Source: Candidatus Poseidonia alphae
GTDB taxonomy: Archaea; Thermoplasmatota; Poseidoniia; Poseidoniales; Poseidoniaceae
Assembly: GCA_002505405.1 (NCBI GenBank)
Contig: DAVD01000015.1
Location: 1-13,747 of the forward strand
DNA length: 13,747 nt
Reading direction: 5' to 3'
Below, in pieces: positions 1 to 7,218 of this stretch; within the stretch, counting starts at the first letter, position 1; the number at the start of each line of letters is the position of its first letter. A model generated the notes under the pieces. That model ran no database searches. It was not told the origin of the DNA and worked only from the letters and a program-made list of their open reading frames with translations. The translations under genes were made by a program, and so were the position numbers.

Positions 1-1339
1 GAGATACGGTGTAACTAACGTTCCAGTCGTATCCAACCGTAGGATTGGCACCCCGATGTTGAACTTCTGCATAAATTCGAGATGCGCCCACGTTGAGGTC
101 GCCTCCTGCAGTGTCTTCCACGAAGTTAGATGATTGACCGGTTCCGTCAGAATTGTATCCTTGGTACACGCCCATTCGGGAAATTCGGATGTCGTGATAG
201 TTCTCAACCGCACCGGTAATTTCGGCGTAGTCTGTAGCTGGGCGGTCATCACCTGTTTGTGTAACTTCACAGAAGTGGGCCCATGTTGTGACGTTACCAT
301 CGTCTTCAAAGGTTTCAAGGCAATCAGGGAATTGACCGTAGGTAACGTATCCGAGAACCGATGCTTCCAAAACGAACTTGCTTGAGGTTTGCGCTGCATC
401 CGGAGTAATGAGTCCGGTGTAGGTCCAAGCAGATTGGTAATCCAAAATCGTCCTTGTTGCCGAGGTTGTATCGTTAACATCTGACTCGTTTTGGTAGGTT
501 AGTGTGTTTGGGGTTGAAGTTCCAGCCATGAACGTAGTAATCCCACTGTTGTTTTTCAGATCGTCGTTGTTTACACCACCGGTTGCCGATGCAGTGAGGC
601 CGGTAAGGGCAAGTCGGATCTCTACCTCACGAGGGGAAAAAGAAGAGGAACCGTCAGCTAGCACCGTGAGGGTGAAACCAACAGGGTCGGTTCCTGTGAC
701 AGATGTTGTTCCGTCGTCCCATTCCAATTCAACTTGGATATCGTACCAGTCAGTAACGGTCACTTCAATTTGTTGAGCATTGTTGGCAATGTCAGCATCT
801 GTCGGAGAATCAACTGCGATTTCAATGAGGTAGATACCTGCAGTAGGCGTCCATTCAATGTCTTGACCCGCATATTGTAGCGTATATTTTCCGCCACCCA
901 AGTAAGAATTTGCTGTGAACGGGTGGGGCGTAACGGATGAATCAAAGTCACAAACGCTACCATCGTCACAAATTGCATCGAGGTTTTCCCACTGCAATGG
1001 ATTTCCAGTAGAGTCGTTGGCGATCATGCCGACTGCACCGGATGGATCTGTAAGATATACGGTAACCGTGTATGCTAATTCATCAACCGACGCATCACCG
1101 ATGTTCTGGATGTATGCGGCAAAGTTGGTGGCTTCACCAACTTTTAGTTCGTTACGGCACCCTGTGGTGTCGCAAACTGTTTCTTTAGGTGTCGTAATGG
1201 CAAGAACGGATGGGTCAGCGCCTGAGCGTGCTCCTGTGTCCTCAATCACCACGGTTTCTTCCAGCTCGGTAAAGTCAATGCCAGCGAATAAACTGGTTAA
1301 CATTAGCAATCCGAGAATCATAGGTGTCATATTCTTCAT
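1..1339 (-). CDS. Secreted CARDB-like cell-surface protein (N-terminal part, runs off left edge)
   Basis: Translating the minus strand from the ATG at 1339 gives an uninterrupted frame of 446 codons that is still open at base 1, so the C-terminus is missing. Residues 1-20 (MKNMTPMILGLLMLTSLFAG) look like a signal peptide with a short hydrophobic core. Residues about 65-197 resemble a CARDB/Ig-like adhesion domain: an 'YIQNIGD' strand, a 'TPTAGIYLIEIAVD' strand and a closing 'DADIANNAQQIEV' segment, the usual order in this fold. A second beta-rich stretch starts near residue 198. Three cysteine pairs (56/61, 124/130, 340/357) suggest disulfides, and several N-X-S/T sequons suggest N-glycosylation. 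The protein is acidic and rich in Asp, Thr and Gly, fitting an extracellular or S-layer-associated role. It lies downstream of an ABC exporter-like operon but has its own TATA box. The domain name is by pattern only and no ligand can be assigned. Confidence 0.85.
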   Translation of the reverse strand, partial: MKNMTPMILGLLMLTSLFAGIDFTELEETVVIEDTGARSGADPSVLAITTPKETVCDTTGCRNELKVGEATNFAAYIQNIGDASVDELAYTVTVYLTDPSGAVGMIANDSTGNPLQWENLDAICDDGSVCDFDSSVTPHPFTANSYLGGGKYTLQYAGQDIEWTPTAGIYLIEIAVDSPTDADIANNAQQIEVTVTDWYDIQVELEWDDGTTSVTGTDPVGFTLTVLADGSSSFSPREVEIRLALTGLTASATGGVNNDDLKNNSGITTFMAGTSTPNTLTYQNESDVNDTTSATRTILDYQSAWTYTGLITPDAAQTSSKFVLEASVLGYVTYGQFPDCLETFEDDGNVTTWAHFCEVTQTGDDRPATDYAEITGAVENYHDIRISRMGVYQGYNSDGTGQSSNFVEDTAGGDLNVGASRIYAEVQHRGANPTVGYDWNVSYTVS

Positions 1340-1349
1340 GTCTATACCC

Positions 1350-1361
1350 CCGAAGGTTCGG
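1350..1361. promoter_or_regulatory. 12-base palindrome at predicted transcript start (operator or leader hairpin)
   Basis: CCGAAGGTTCGG has two perfect 5-base arms around a GG centre. It sits between the TATA box at 1386-1393 and the ATG at 1339, overlapping or just downstream of the expected transcript start near 1363. It could be a repressor site or a small 5' leader hairpin. The sequence alone does not separate these. Confidence 0.35.
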
Positions 1362-1385
1362 TATCCCTTCCCACGCCATCTGTCG

Positions 1386-1393
1386 TATTTATA
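1386..1393 (-). promoter_or_regulatory. TATA box for the surface-protein gene
   Basis: The minus strand reads TATAAATA, a near-perfect archaeal TATA box, within AGTATAAATACG. Its centre lies about 50 bases upstream of the ATG at 1339. That predicts a transcript start near 1363 and a leader of about 24 bases. It is the clearest promoter in the window. Confidence 0.7.
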
Positions 1394-1509
1394 CTAACGC
1401 GAAGATGCGGATAGAGAATATCGTGAAATTCAAGCCCATGGCCGTCATAAAATAAGCCGCAGCACCCCGTACTGGACGGAAGTAGTGCATAAATTTTGTA
1501 ATTTTCCAC

Positions 1510-1527
1510 CCAAGTTAGATAACTTGG
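1510..1527. repeat. 18-base inverted repeat just after the permease gene
   Basis: CCAAGTTAGATAACTTGG has two perfect 8-base arms around a GA centre. It begins about 6 bases beyond the permease stop codon at 1533-1535. In RNA it could form an 8-bp stem with a very tight loop, so cruciform or protein-binding roles are equally likely. No oligo-T run follows directly in the minus-strand direction, so a classical terminator is not well supported. An A/T-rich stretch (about 1488-1508) lies just beyond it. Confidence 0.5.
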
Positions 1528-1532
1528 AATCA

Positions 1533-4500
1533 TCATATGTTCCGCAATGCTGCCGAGGGAGGTATCCTTGATGCCCGTTTCGTCGGCCCATAGGTCGCTA
1601 TTAACGCTATCAACCAGCCGCAGATAAATAACATCAGCGTGGAGGCCCACGGGAACACAAAGGCTGCCCCTTCAGCCTCCCAAATCGCTTTGTAAAGAAC
1701 AAGATGGAAGCCGTAACCGATCAACAGCCCGTTCAACATGCCCAAGGCTGCAATCCAAGAAACTTCAATAATGAAGATGGCCAAAACATGACTTTGCCGA
1801 AATCCAATGGCGCGTAACATACCGATGGTGGTTCTTCGCTCGCTCACATTGCGCACCGTTACCACTGCGATTCCTGCAACTCCAACGATGAGGCCGAGGG
1901 CCAAATACCCCTGGAAAAGAGATAAAATTGCAAGGACGAGCGACTGAATAACCATGACTTCTTCTGAAACGGTTTGAACCGATACGCTTTGTTCCGCTAG
2001 CGATTGAGCAAGAATGGAATCGAGTTCGAGAGCCGCTAGACGAACGTGTTCCGATTTCCCTTGAGCAGCGACCTCACCTGATGCCTCTGGTTGAATGATC
2101 GGCTGGGCTGAATCTGAAACACTCACGTACATCCGAGTGACTTCACCTCCAAATTGTTCATCAACGATTTCCCCGTTCATCCAGACTCCTGGCGAAAAGA
2201 TGTAGGAGGACTGCTGAAGGAAGCCTCCAACCATGACAATTCGGGTGTTTTTGGGATTTGAAAAATCAATTAGGGTAATTGAATCTCCAATTGAAAATTG
2301 CAAGGGCACAATGGTGGCCCCATCCGTTGTTGATTCGAGTCCAAAGGACGCATCTAAAAAGACAATATTTTCAAAGTTCTCAATCGATTCCCATGCCTCT
2401 TCTTCAGTCTCACCCAATCCATCATCCCACGCGTAGAGAGGCAGCCCGCCATGGGAAGAGAAGCCCTCATCAAAACCTCTGAGCAGGTAGGGCATTCGCT
2501 CACCGGAAGCGTCCTCAAGATGGACCGGTGCTCGATGAATTCTCCCAACGGCATCGATGTTGTCCATGGCTTCGTGATCAATACCCCATGACTCGGGGTC
2601 GCTGTCCAATTCAATCGGGCGGGAGCGAGACGATGTGAGGAGCAGTTCAAATTCCCCTTCTGCATCCTCTACAAAAGTCGAGGAATAGGTATCAAATTGC
2701 GCCGTATAGCCTGAAAGCACAACAACAGAAAACATAGTGATGGAAAACATCCCCATGACGACTGCAGTCCGCACAGGATGTGCGAGAGGATGAGCCAATG
2801 AGACCGGACCAACGACACCAAATTTACGAGTGAACATCCGCGATTTGGTGAGCCGCTTGACTGCGAGTGGAGCAATACTGGTGAGAACCATGACCCCTGA
2901 GAACACCTGAAGGAGACCGAGGACGATGAAGGTCAATTCATCGGCCTTCATTGAGGAGCGAATCGGGTCAAACGGTCCCAAAAGAAGCGTCCAAACCAGC
3001 CACAAGCTTCCGAGAGCTCCAAGCGTGTTTCTCGGACCATGTCGGCTCCATCGACTCCATCTCGGCCGAGACGAGAGCCATACTGGAAGTTCCCAGGTGA
3101 CCAATGGGACAAAGATGAGCATCGCAAATACGCCACTGAGAACGTATGCGGCGTAGGATAAGCCGCTTGAAGTCCCGATGAAGAAGAGCCCGCCAAGGCA
3201 CATGACGAGGCCGCCTAGTCCAATGATTTGAATCAAATAGACGCCCCATGGGATTCCTTTTGAAAGCACCAAACGCCCGCCACGGAGAGCTTTAACGATG
3301 TTCAATTGAGCATTCCAAAAAGCTGTGGCCCACAGTAAGCCAATAGCGAGAAGTGAACCCCAGATCCATCCTGATAAAAACGAATCAAGCGTCCAATCAA
3401 ACCGGAAGGATTGAGCACCCACTGAAGCAAATATCGAGGAAAACCCGACTGATATGACCCATGCCAGTCCCAACCCGAGAAGGGAGCCGAGACCACCCGC
3501 CACCACGGAAAGTACCAGGCCTTCCTGAACGAAGAAGGCCCGAGCATCGCTTGACCTCAAGCCCAAAGCTCGTGCGATGGCCAATTCGCTTCTGCGAACA
3601 TCGGCAAGGAGCATGATGATCGTAAGGACGAGCAAAACCCCTGCTGCGATCGTGAACGTTCCAAACACGAGGAACATGGCCGAAAGCAACCCAGATGATT
3701 CTGCTGCTTGACGTGCCGCCTCTACCTTAACGGCCCGAACGCCTAGAAATACATCGTCAATTGTACTTTGCTCGTCAAGCCAGACGGTAAGGTTCGCCAC
3801 AGCGGATGCAGAACTGTTTCCAGCAAATGATCCATCTGAAATGAGCAGCAGTGAGCGTTCATCATCGTCAGCAAGCGACAATCGTTCTGCATCTTCCAGA
3901 TGGATTAATCCGAGGACAACGGCTTCAAGGTCAGTGAGTTGTTCAAAGCCTGGTAGTGTAGCGTACACGCCATCGTTTTGCAGAAGTATGGCCGTATCGT
4001 TACCGTATGCATATGGAATCACACCTTTGACTGAAACGGTCAAATTGGTATCGTTAAGCGGTAGGCCTTGAAGACGATTGGAAACTGCAACATGACCGAC
4101 AGGAACATCAAGAGTTGAATTCTCTCCCCCAAATGCGAGGAACATCTGAGGGAACCGTCCAAAACCTGGTGCATCGGACATGACTGGCAGCCTTACCGAT
4201 TCAATGACACCCGTCGAGGTATTCCATCGTAACAATCCATGTTCTTGTGTACACCAAGCACTGTTGTTCCCGACTGAAGCCCAAGCGACTCCATTGCATT
4301 GCGAGTGAAGTTCGAGGCCATCAGGAGAGTCATCGTTGGTCCATGCTGATGCGTTGGAGGCAACGAAGGACAAATCATCCATTCCGTTGCTGATGTAATA
4401 CGATGTAGAAAGGAGACCCTCAATACGAAGGTGGACATTCTCGTCAACAAAGAGGTCGTATGAGAGTACGGAGGACGGAGGGATGATACTGAGGTTATGC

Positions 4501-6107
4501 ATTTCAAAATCGTTGTAACCTTCAGATAGCACGTGAAGGTTCAACGCACCGTCTCCTGCTTCAATTGCCCACCATTTGTCTGAGCCATACGCCACTGCCT
4601 CCACGGGATGGTTCGTATCATAGGTCGCCACCGATGGTTCGTCCAACTCAAGTTCATCCGCCAAAACAATCCCTTCACCGTGTGCTATTGATGCAGAGGT
4701 TCCTGCATCAGTGAAAGCTATGTCATTAAGCGTATCACCGGCGTCCACTTGCCAAATCCATGCCTCATTTGTGTCATGGAGTTGGAAGCCAGCCCCCGAA
4801 GGACTGGCGTGCCATAGCGCAGTGGTACTGTCCTTGAGTACCGTGACATCACTGTCTGCAAGCGTGAGTAGAGGTTCACCGGCGACGACAGCATCGATAA
4901 GAGGGGCTTGCAAGACCTCCATCATCACTCCAGTTGGATAAAGGGAAGTCTGGTTTTCACGCAGCCCACGAACATCATCTCCATTGACCCGGCCCAAGTT
5001 CGAAGTGGATGAAATTGTCACGGCCCCTGTTCCCGAGTCAAGTGAAATGTTGAGCCCCGCATCCGAGGCAGTAAAAGCAGCGTCCAAGTGTTCCTGAATC
5101 TGCAAACCCACCTGCTCCACATCTTCGTCGCTCAAATCATCGTCAAGGGCAATTGAGAGACGACTGATCCTGTTCTCAAGTTCGGCCAACGATTGTGCAG
5201 TAACAAGGTCCGTGAAGACGGCTGGTGATTGTGACCCAGCCATTGCTCCTTGCCCTTCGTTGGCTACAATGGCGGCAATCATAACCTCTTGTACTCGCCG
5301 AACACGCTGTTGGTCTTCATCGGTGATGTACCAACCCATATCTGTACGGTCGCCAACCTCAAGACCAAGTTCTTCACTTGCGGCTAAATTGATGGCAATA
5401 TGAGGTTGAGTGGCTCCATCATTTGCTGCCGCAAGTTCTGAAAAACGCAGACCGTCAACTCCGCCAAGCGGCGACCAAACACCTAACGCATCGACCGTTG
5501 AATTACGAGCAAACCAGGAGACTGAAGGTTCCGATACCCCATCGGTCCCGCTCAAACTTACCGAGGTAGCCCAACCGTATTGCCGCCCCTTGAGCAGGGG
5601 GCTGAGAGATGCATCGCGTTCCATATTGCTCCATGCACGTTCTGCCGTCTGTTCATCAAAGAGAACCGAAACGCCGGTTTGAGGGTTGAGTCCGGAAAGA
5701 AGCACATCGGTTTCTCCCCAAGCGGCTTCAACCTCGTATCCGACGGTAGCATCCAAAGAATCCCCGACCACCAATGAAGAGGTGATGATCGATGAGGCAA
5801 TCACGAGACCTGCGACCATCAGAACAGATTGCCTGCGACGTCGTCGGATGTTTTCCCAAGCCAATCGCCAGACCACAAGGCGCTGAGGAATTAACAACGG
5901 TTGTAGCAAGGTGAGGGAGATGATTCCGACGAGCAAGCCGCCCATGAAGGCATTAACAGTGGACAAACCAAGCCAGAGAAGAAACCATAGAATCAGAAAA
6001 GCGTCCACGGATGGGCCAAAAATCAAAACCATTTTCGAAGGCCATGGGATGGTAGAAATTCGTCCCGCTGCAAGCAAAGCAACCGCACTCAGTGTCGTGA
6101 CCAACAC
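1533..6107 (-). CDS. Giant double-FtsX ABC transporter permease (MacB/LolC-like)
   Basis: This is the membrane subunit of a MacB/LolCDE-type ABC transporter, which usually moves or releases substrates at the outer face of the membrane. Residues are counted from the GTG at 6107. Hydrophobic segments lie near 1-15, 35-50 and 54-73, then an Arg-rich stretch (88-92) leads into the first FtsX helix (95-115). A long extracellular domain (about 116-808) carries 'NLAASEELGLEVGD', typical of MacB periplasmic cores. The first FtsX helical block follows (about 812-930, 'RALGLRSSDARAFFVQEGLVLS'), then a multi-helix middle (950-1132), a second extracellular domain (1135-1383) and the second FtsX block (1384-1524, 'MLRAIGFRQSHVLAIFIIE'). 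At about 1,520 residues it is roughly twice the usual double-FtsX length. The extra mass is mainly the first extracellular domain, whose residues about 430-642 look propeller-like. The gene follows its ATPase closely. The start is uncertain: a CTG at 6134, six bases after GGAGGA, would complete the first helix. Confidence 0.9.
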   Translation of the reverse strand: MLVTTLSAVALLAAGRISTIPWPSKMVLIFGPSVDAFLILWFLLWLGLSTVNAFMGGLLVGIISLTLLQPLLIPQRLVVWRLAWENIRRRRRQSVLMVAGLVIASSIITSSLVVGDSLDATVGYEVEAAWGETDVLLSGLNPQTGVSVLFDEQTAERAWSNMERDASLSPLLKGRQYGWATSVSLSGTDGVSEPSVSWFARNSTVDALGVWSPLGGVDGLRFSELAAANDGATQPHIAINLAASEELGLEVGDRTDMGWYITDEDQQRVRRVQEVMIAAIVANEGQGAMAGSQSPAVFTDLVTAQSLAELENRISRLSIALDDDLSDEDVEQVGLQIQEHLDAAFTASDAGLNISLDSGTGAVTISSTSNLGRVNGDDVRGLRENQTSLYPTGVMMEVLQAPLIDAVVAGEPLLTLADSDVTVLKDSTTALWHASPSGAGFQLHDTNEAWIWQVDAGDTLNDIAFTDAGTSASIAHGEGIVLADELELDEPSVATYDTNHPVEAVAYGSDKWWAIEAGDGALNLHVLSEGYNDFEMHNLSIIPPSSVLSYDLFVDENVHLRIEGLLSTSYYISNGMDDLSFVASNASAWTNDDSPDGLELHSQCNGVAWASVGNNSAWCTQEHGLLRWNTSTGVIESVRLPVMSDAPGFGRFPQMFLAFGGENSTLDVPVGHVAVSNRLQGLPLNDTNLTVSVKGVIPYAYGNDTAILLQNDGVYATLPGFEQLTDLEAVVLGLIHLEDAERLSLADDDERSLLLISDGSFAGNSSASAVANLTVWLDEQSTIDDVFLGVRAVKVEAARQAAESSGLLSAMFLVFGTFTIAAGVLLVLTIIMLLADVRRSELAIARALGLRSSDARAFFVQEGLVLSVVAGGLGSLLGLGLAWVISVGFSSIFASVGAQSFRFDWTLDSFLSGWIWGSLLAIGLLWATAFWNAQLNIVKALRGGRLVLSKGIPWGVYLIQIIGLGGLVMCLGGLFFIGTSSGLSYAAYVLSGVFAMLIFVPLVTWELPVWLSSRPRWSRWSRHGPRNTLGALGSLWLVWTLLLGPFDPIRSSMKADELTFIVLGLLQVFSGVMVLTSIAPLAVKRLTKSRMFTRKFGVVGPVSLAHPLAHPVRTAVVMGMFSITMFSVVVLSGYTAQFDTYSSTFVEDAEGEFELLLTSSRSRPIELDSDPESWGIDHEAMDNIDAVGRIHRAPVHLEDASGERMPYLLRGFDEGFSSHGGLPLYAWDDGLGETEEEAWESIENFENIVFLDASFGLESTTDGATIVPLQFSIGDSITLIDFSNPKNTRIVMVGGFLQQSSYIFSPGVWMNGEIVDEQFGGEVTRMYVSVSDSAQPIIQPEASGEVAAQGKSEHVRLAALELDSILAQSLAEQSVSVQTVSEEVMVIQSLVLAILSLFQGYLALGLIVGVAGIAVVTVRNVSERRTTIGMLRAIGFRQSHVLAIFIIEVSWIAALGMLNGLLIGYGFHLVLYKAIWEAEGAAFVFPWASTLMLFICGWLIALIATYGPTKRASRIPPSAALRNI

Positions 6108-6136
6108 GATGAGAAGTACGGCTGTAAAAAGCAGGA

Positions 6137-6841
6137 TTATTCCTCCTCGCCACCAGGTTTCCGCTGGTCCTGAACAACCAATCCATCACTCATCGTGATA
6201 ATTCGTTGACATTGCTTGGCGATTTCTCGGTCATGAGTCACGATAAGAAACGTCGTGTTGAGTTCTCTGTTCATGGTTTTAAGAAGCGTCATGACCTCGT
6301 TTGAGGTAGAGGTATCCAAGTTTCCTGTCGGCTCATCACAGAGGATAATGGAAGGTTTGTGTACGATTGCACGAGCAACCGCCACCCGTTGTTGCTGACC
6401 ACCTGAAAGTTCAGCAGGCCTGTGCTCTGCTCGATCCGACAAACCAACCCGCCCAAGGGCCTCAAGGGCTTCTCGGCGGGCATCAGAGGGTTGCAGTCCC
6501 AAGAGAAGCAGCGGGAGTTCAACATTTTCAACTGCTGAAAGAACAGGAAGGAGGTTGAAATCTTGAAAAATAAATCCAAAATGCTCTGCCCGTAAATCGG
6601 TACGGGCATTGTCACTGATTCCATATAGCGGGGAACCGTTAACGGACACGTTTCCTGACGAGGGCTCGTCAATTCCGGAAAGAATGTTGAGGAGCGTTGT
6701 TTTTCCGCAGCCAGAAGGACCCATTACAGCGACCATATCTCCGTTGCGTACAGACAACTCAACACCTCGAACGGCTTGGACCGTTGATTCACCAGCTTGG
6801 TAGAGTTTCCACAGCGCAGTGGCCTCAAGTGCATGGGTCAT
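6137..6841 (-). CDS. ABC transporter ATP-binding protein, MacB/LolD type
   Basis: This 234-residue cytoplasmic ATPase powers the neighbouring FtsX permease. All nucleotide-binding motifs are intact: Walker A GPSGCGKT (41-48), Q-loop glutamine in FQDFNLLP (Gln93), signature LSGGQQQRVAVARA (145-158), Walker B IILCDEP with catalytic Glu170, and the H-loop histidine in VTHD (His203). The 'FQDFNLLP.LSAVENVELPL' stretch is typical of the LolD/MacB/FtsE-like export subfamily. The start was set at the ATG at 6841 (MTHALEATALWKLYQ). It gives the usual family length and sits about 28 bases below a TATA-like element. The open frame upstream of it overlaps the divergent MoaD gene and has no family resemblance. 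The stop at 6137 is 30 bases before the permease GTG, or overlaps its possible CTG region, so the two are almost certainly co-transcribed. Confidence 0.95.
   Translation of the reverse strand: MTHALEATALWKLYQAGESTVQAVRGVELSVRNGDMVAVMGPSGCGKTTLLNILSGIDEPSSGNVSVNGSPLYGISDNARTDLRAEHFGFIFQDFNLLPVLSAVENVELPLLLLGLQPSDARREALEALGRVGLSDRAEHRPAELSGGQQQRVAVARAIVHKPSIILCDEPTGNLDTSTSNEVMTLLKTMNRELNTTFLIVTHDREIAKQCQRIITMSDGLVVQDQRKPGGEEE
6141..6146 (-). promoter_or_regulatory. Strong Shine-Dalgarno sequence for the permease
   Basis: The minus strand reads GGAGGA here, inside the last codons of the ATPase gene. The nearest ATG/GTG/TTG start in the permease frame is the GTG at 6107, 33 bases downstream, too far for this site. 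The CTG at 6134-6132 is 6 bases away, ideal spacing, and an ATA lies directly adjacent. The site therefore argues for a non-canonical start. Confidence 0.45.
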
Positions 6842-6863
6842 AACTGCTCCAAAGAGAACTGCG

Positions 6864-6873
6864 TTGATAAAGT
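6864..6873 (-). promoter_or_regulatory. TATA-like element of the ABC operon
   Basis: The minus strand reads ACTTTATCAA, centred about 28 bases upstream of the ATPase ATG at 6841. That spacing fits an almost leaderless archaeal transcript. Read on the plus strand the same bases give TTGATAAAGT. This is 20-50 bases upstream of the possible MoaD starts, so one element could serve both divergent genes. Confidence 0.4.
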
Positions 6874-6916
6874 CCTGCCCGCAGGCATGAGCATGACTGG
6901 TTCCACGCAGCACATC

Positions 6917-7147
6917 ATGGTGAACGTGCTTGCATTCGGCCCACTCTCCGAACGGCTGGGTGGAAGGGAGCATGCATACGAACTCCCAGATGGAACCACC
7001 GTACGGGAATTGATCGAGCAAGTTGAATTGTCCGAATGGATCTCCTTCGGTCTTGCCGTTGCTATCAACGGCGAACGTTGTGATGTCGATACGACGTTGA
7101 GCAACGGGGATGAAGTCGCCCTCTTGCCTCCAGTGAGTGGCGGATAA
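6917..7147 (+). CDS. moaD: MoaD/ThiS-family sulfur carrier (molybdopterin synthase small subunit)
   Basis: This 76-residue protein begins MVNVLAFGPLSERLGG and ends in LLPPVSGG. The C-terminal Gly-Gly and the preceding PPVSGG are the hallmark of MoaD-type beta-grasp sulfur carriers. There the terminal glycine is adenylated and then thiocarboxylated to deliver sulfur to molybdopterin. Other matches are the first-strand pattern, 'LPDGTTVRELIE' before the helix, and 'INGE...DTTLSNGDEVALLPP'. The ATG at 6917 was chosen because beta-1 starts there. In-frame ATGs at 6887 and 6893 would add 8-10 residues and cannot be excluded. The gene is divergent from the ABC ATPase and 71 bases ahead of tatA. MoaE, the large-subunit partner, is not in the window. 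A ThiS or other sulfur-carrier role is the main alternative. Confidence 0.85.
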   Translation: MVNVLAFGPLSERLGGREHAYELPDGTTVRELIEQVELSEWISFGLAVAINGERCDVDTTLSNGDEVALLPPVSGG

Positions 7148-7164
7148 TCCCTCATCGGTGAGAT

Positions 7165-7182
7165 TTGAAGGAAAGCCTTCAA
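7165..7182 (+). repeat. Perfect 7-bp hairpin between moaD and tatA
   Basis: TTGAAGG, a 4-base AAAG loop, and CCTTCAA form a perfect 7-bp stem 17 bases after the moaD stop. A weaker inverted repeat (AACGG at 7184-7188 with CCGTT at 7198-7202) follows at once and ends 16 bases before the tatA start. No T-run follows either one. They look more like RNA processing or regulatory hairpins than a terminator. Confidence 0.4.
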
Positions 7183-7218
7183 CAACGGGGAGCACCACCG
7201 TTAGCATGAGGAAGCAAC

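Noticed and set aside
915..1397. 160-codon plus-strand frame.
   Set aside because: It is antisense to the surface-protein gene, has a Ser/Val/Thr-rich composition typical of a shadow frame, and shows no motif.
6797..6916. N-terminal extension of MoaD.
   Set aside because: It would run antisense through the ATPase start, and the beta-grasp fold begins at MVNVLAFG. Only the nearby ATGs at 6887 and 6893 remain possible.
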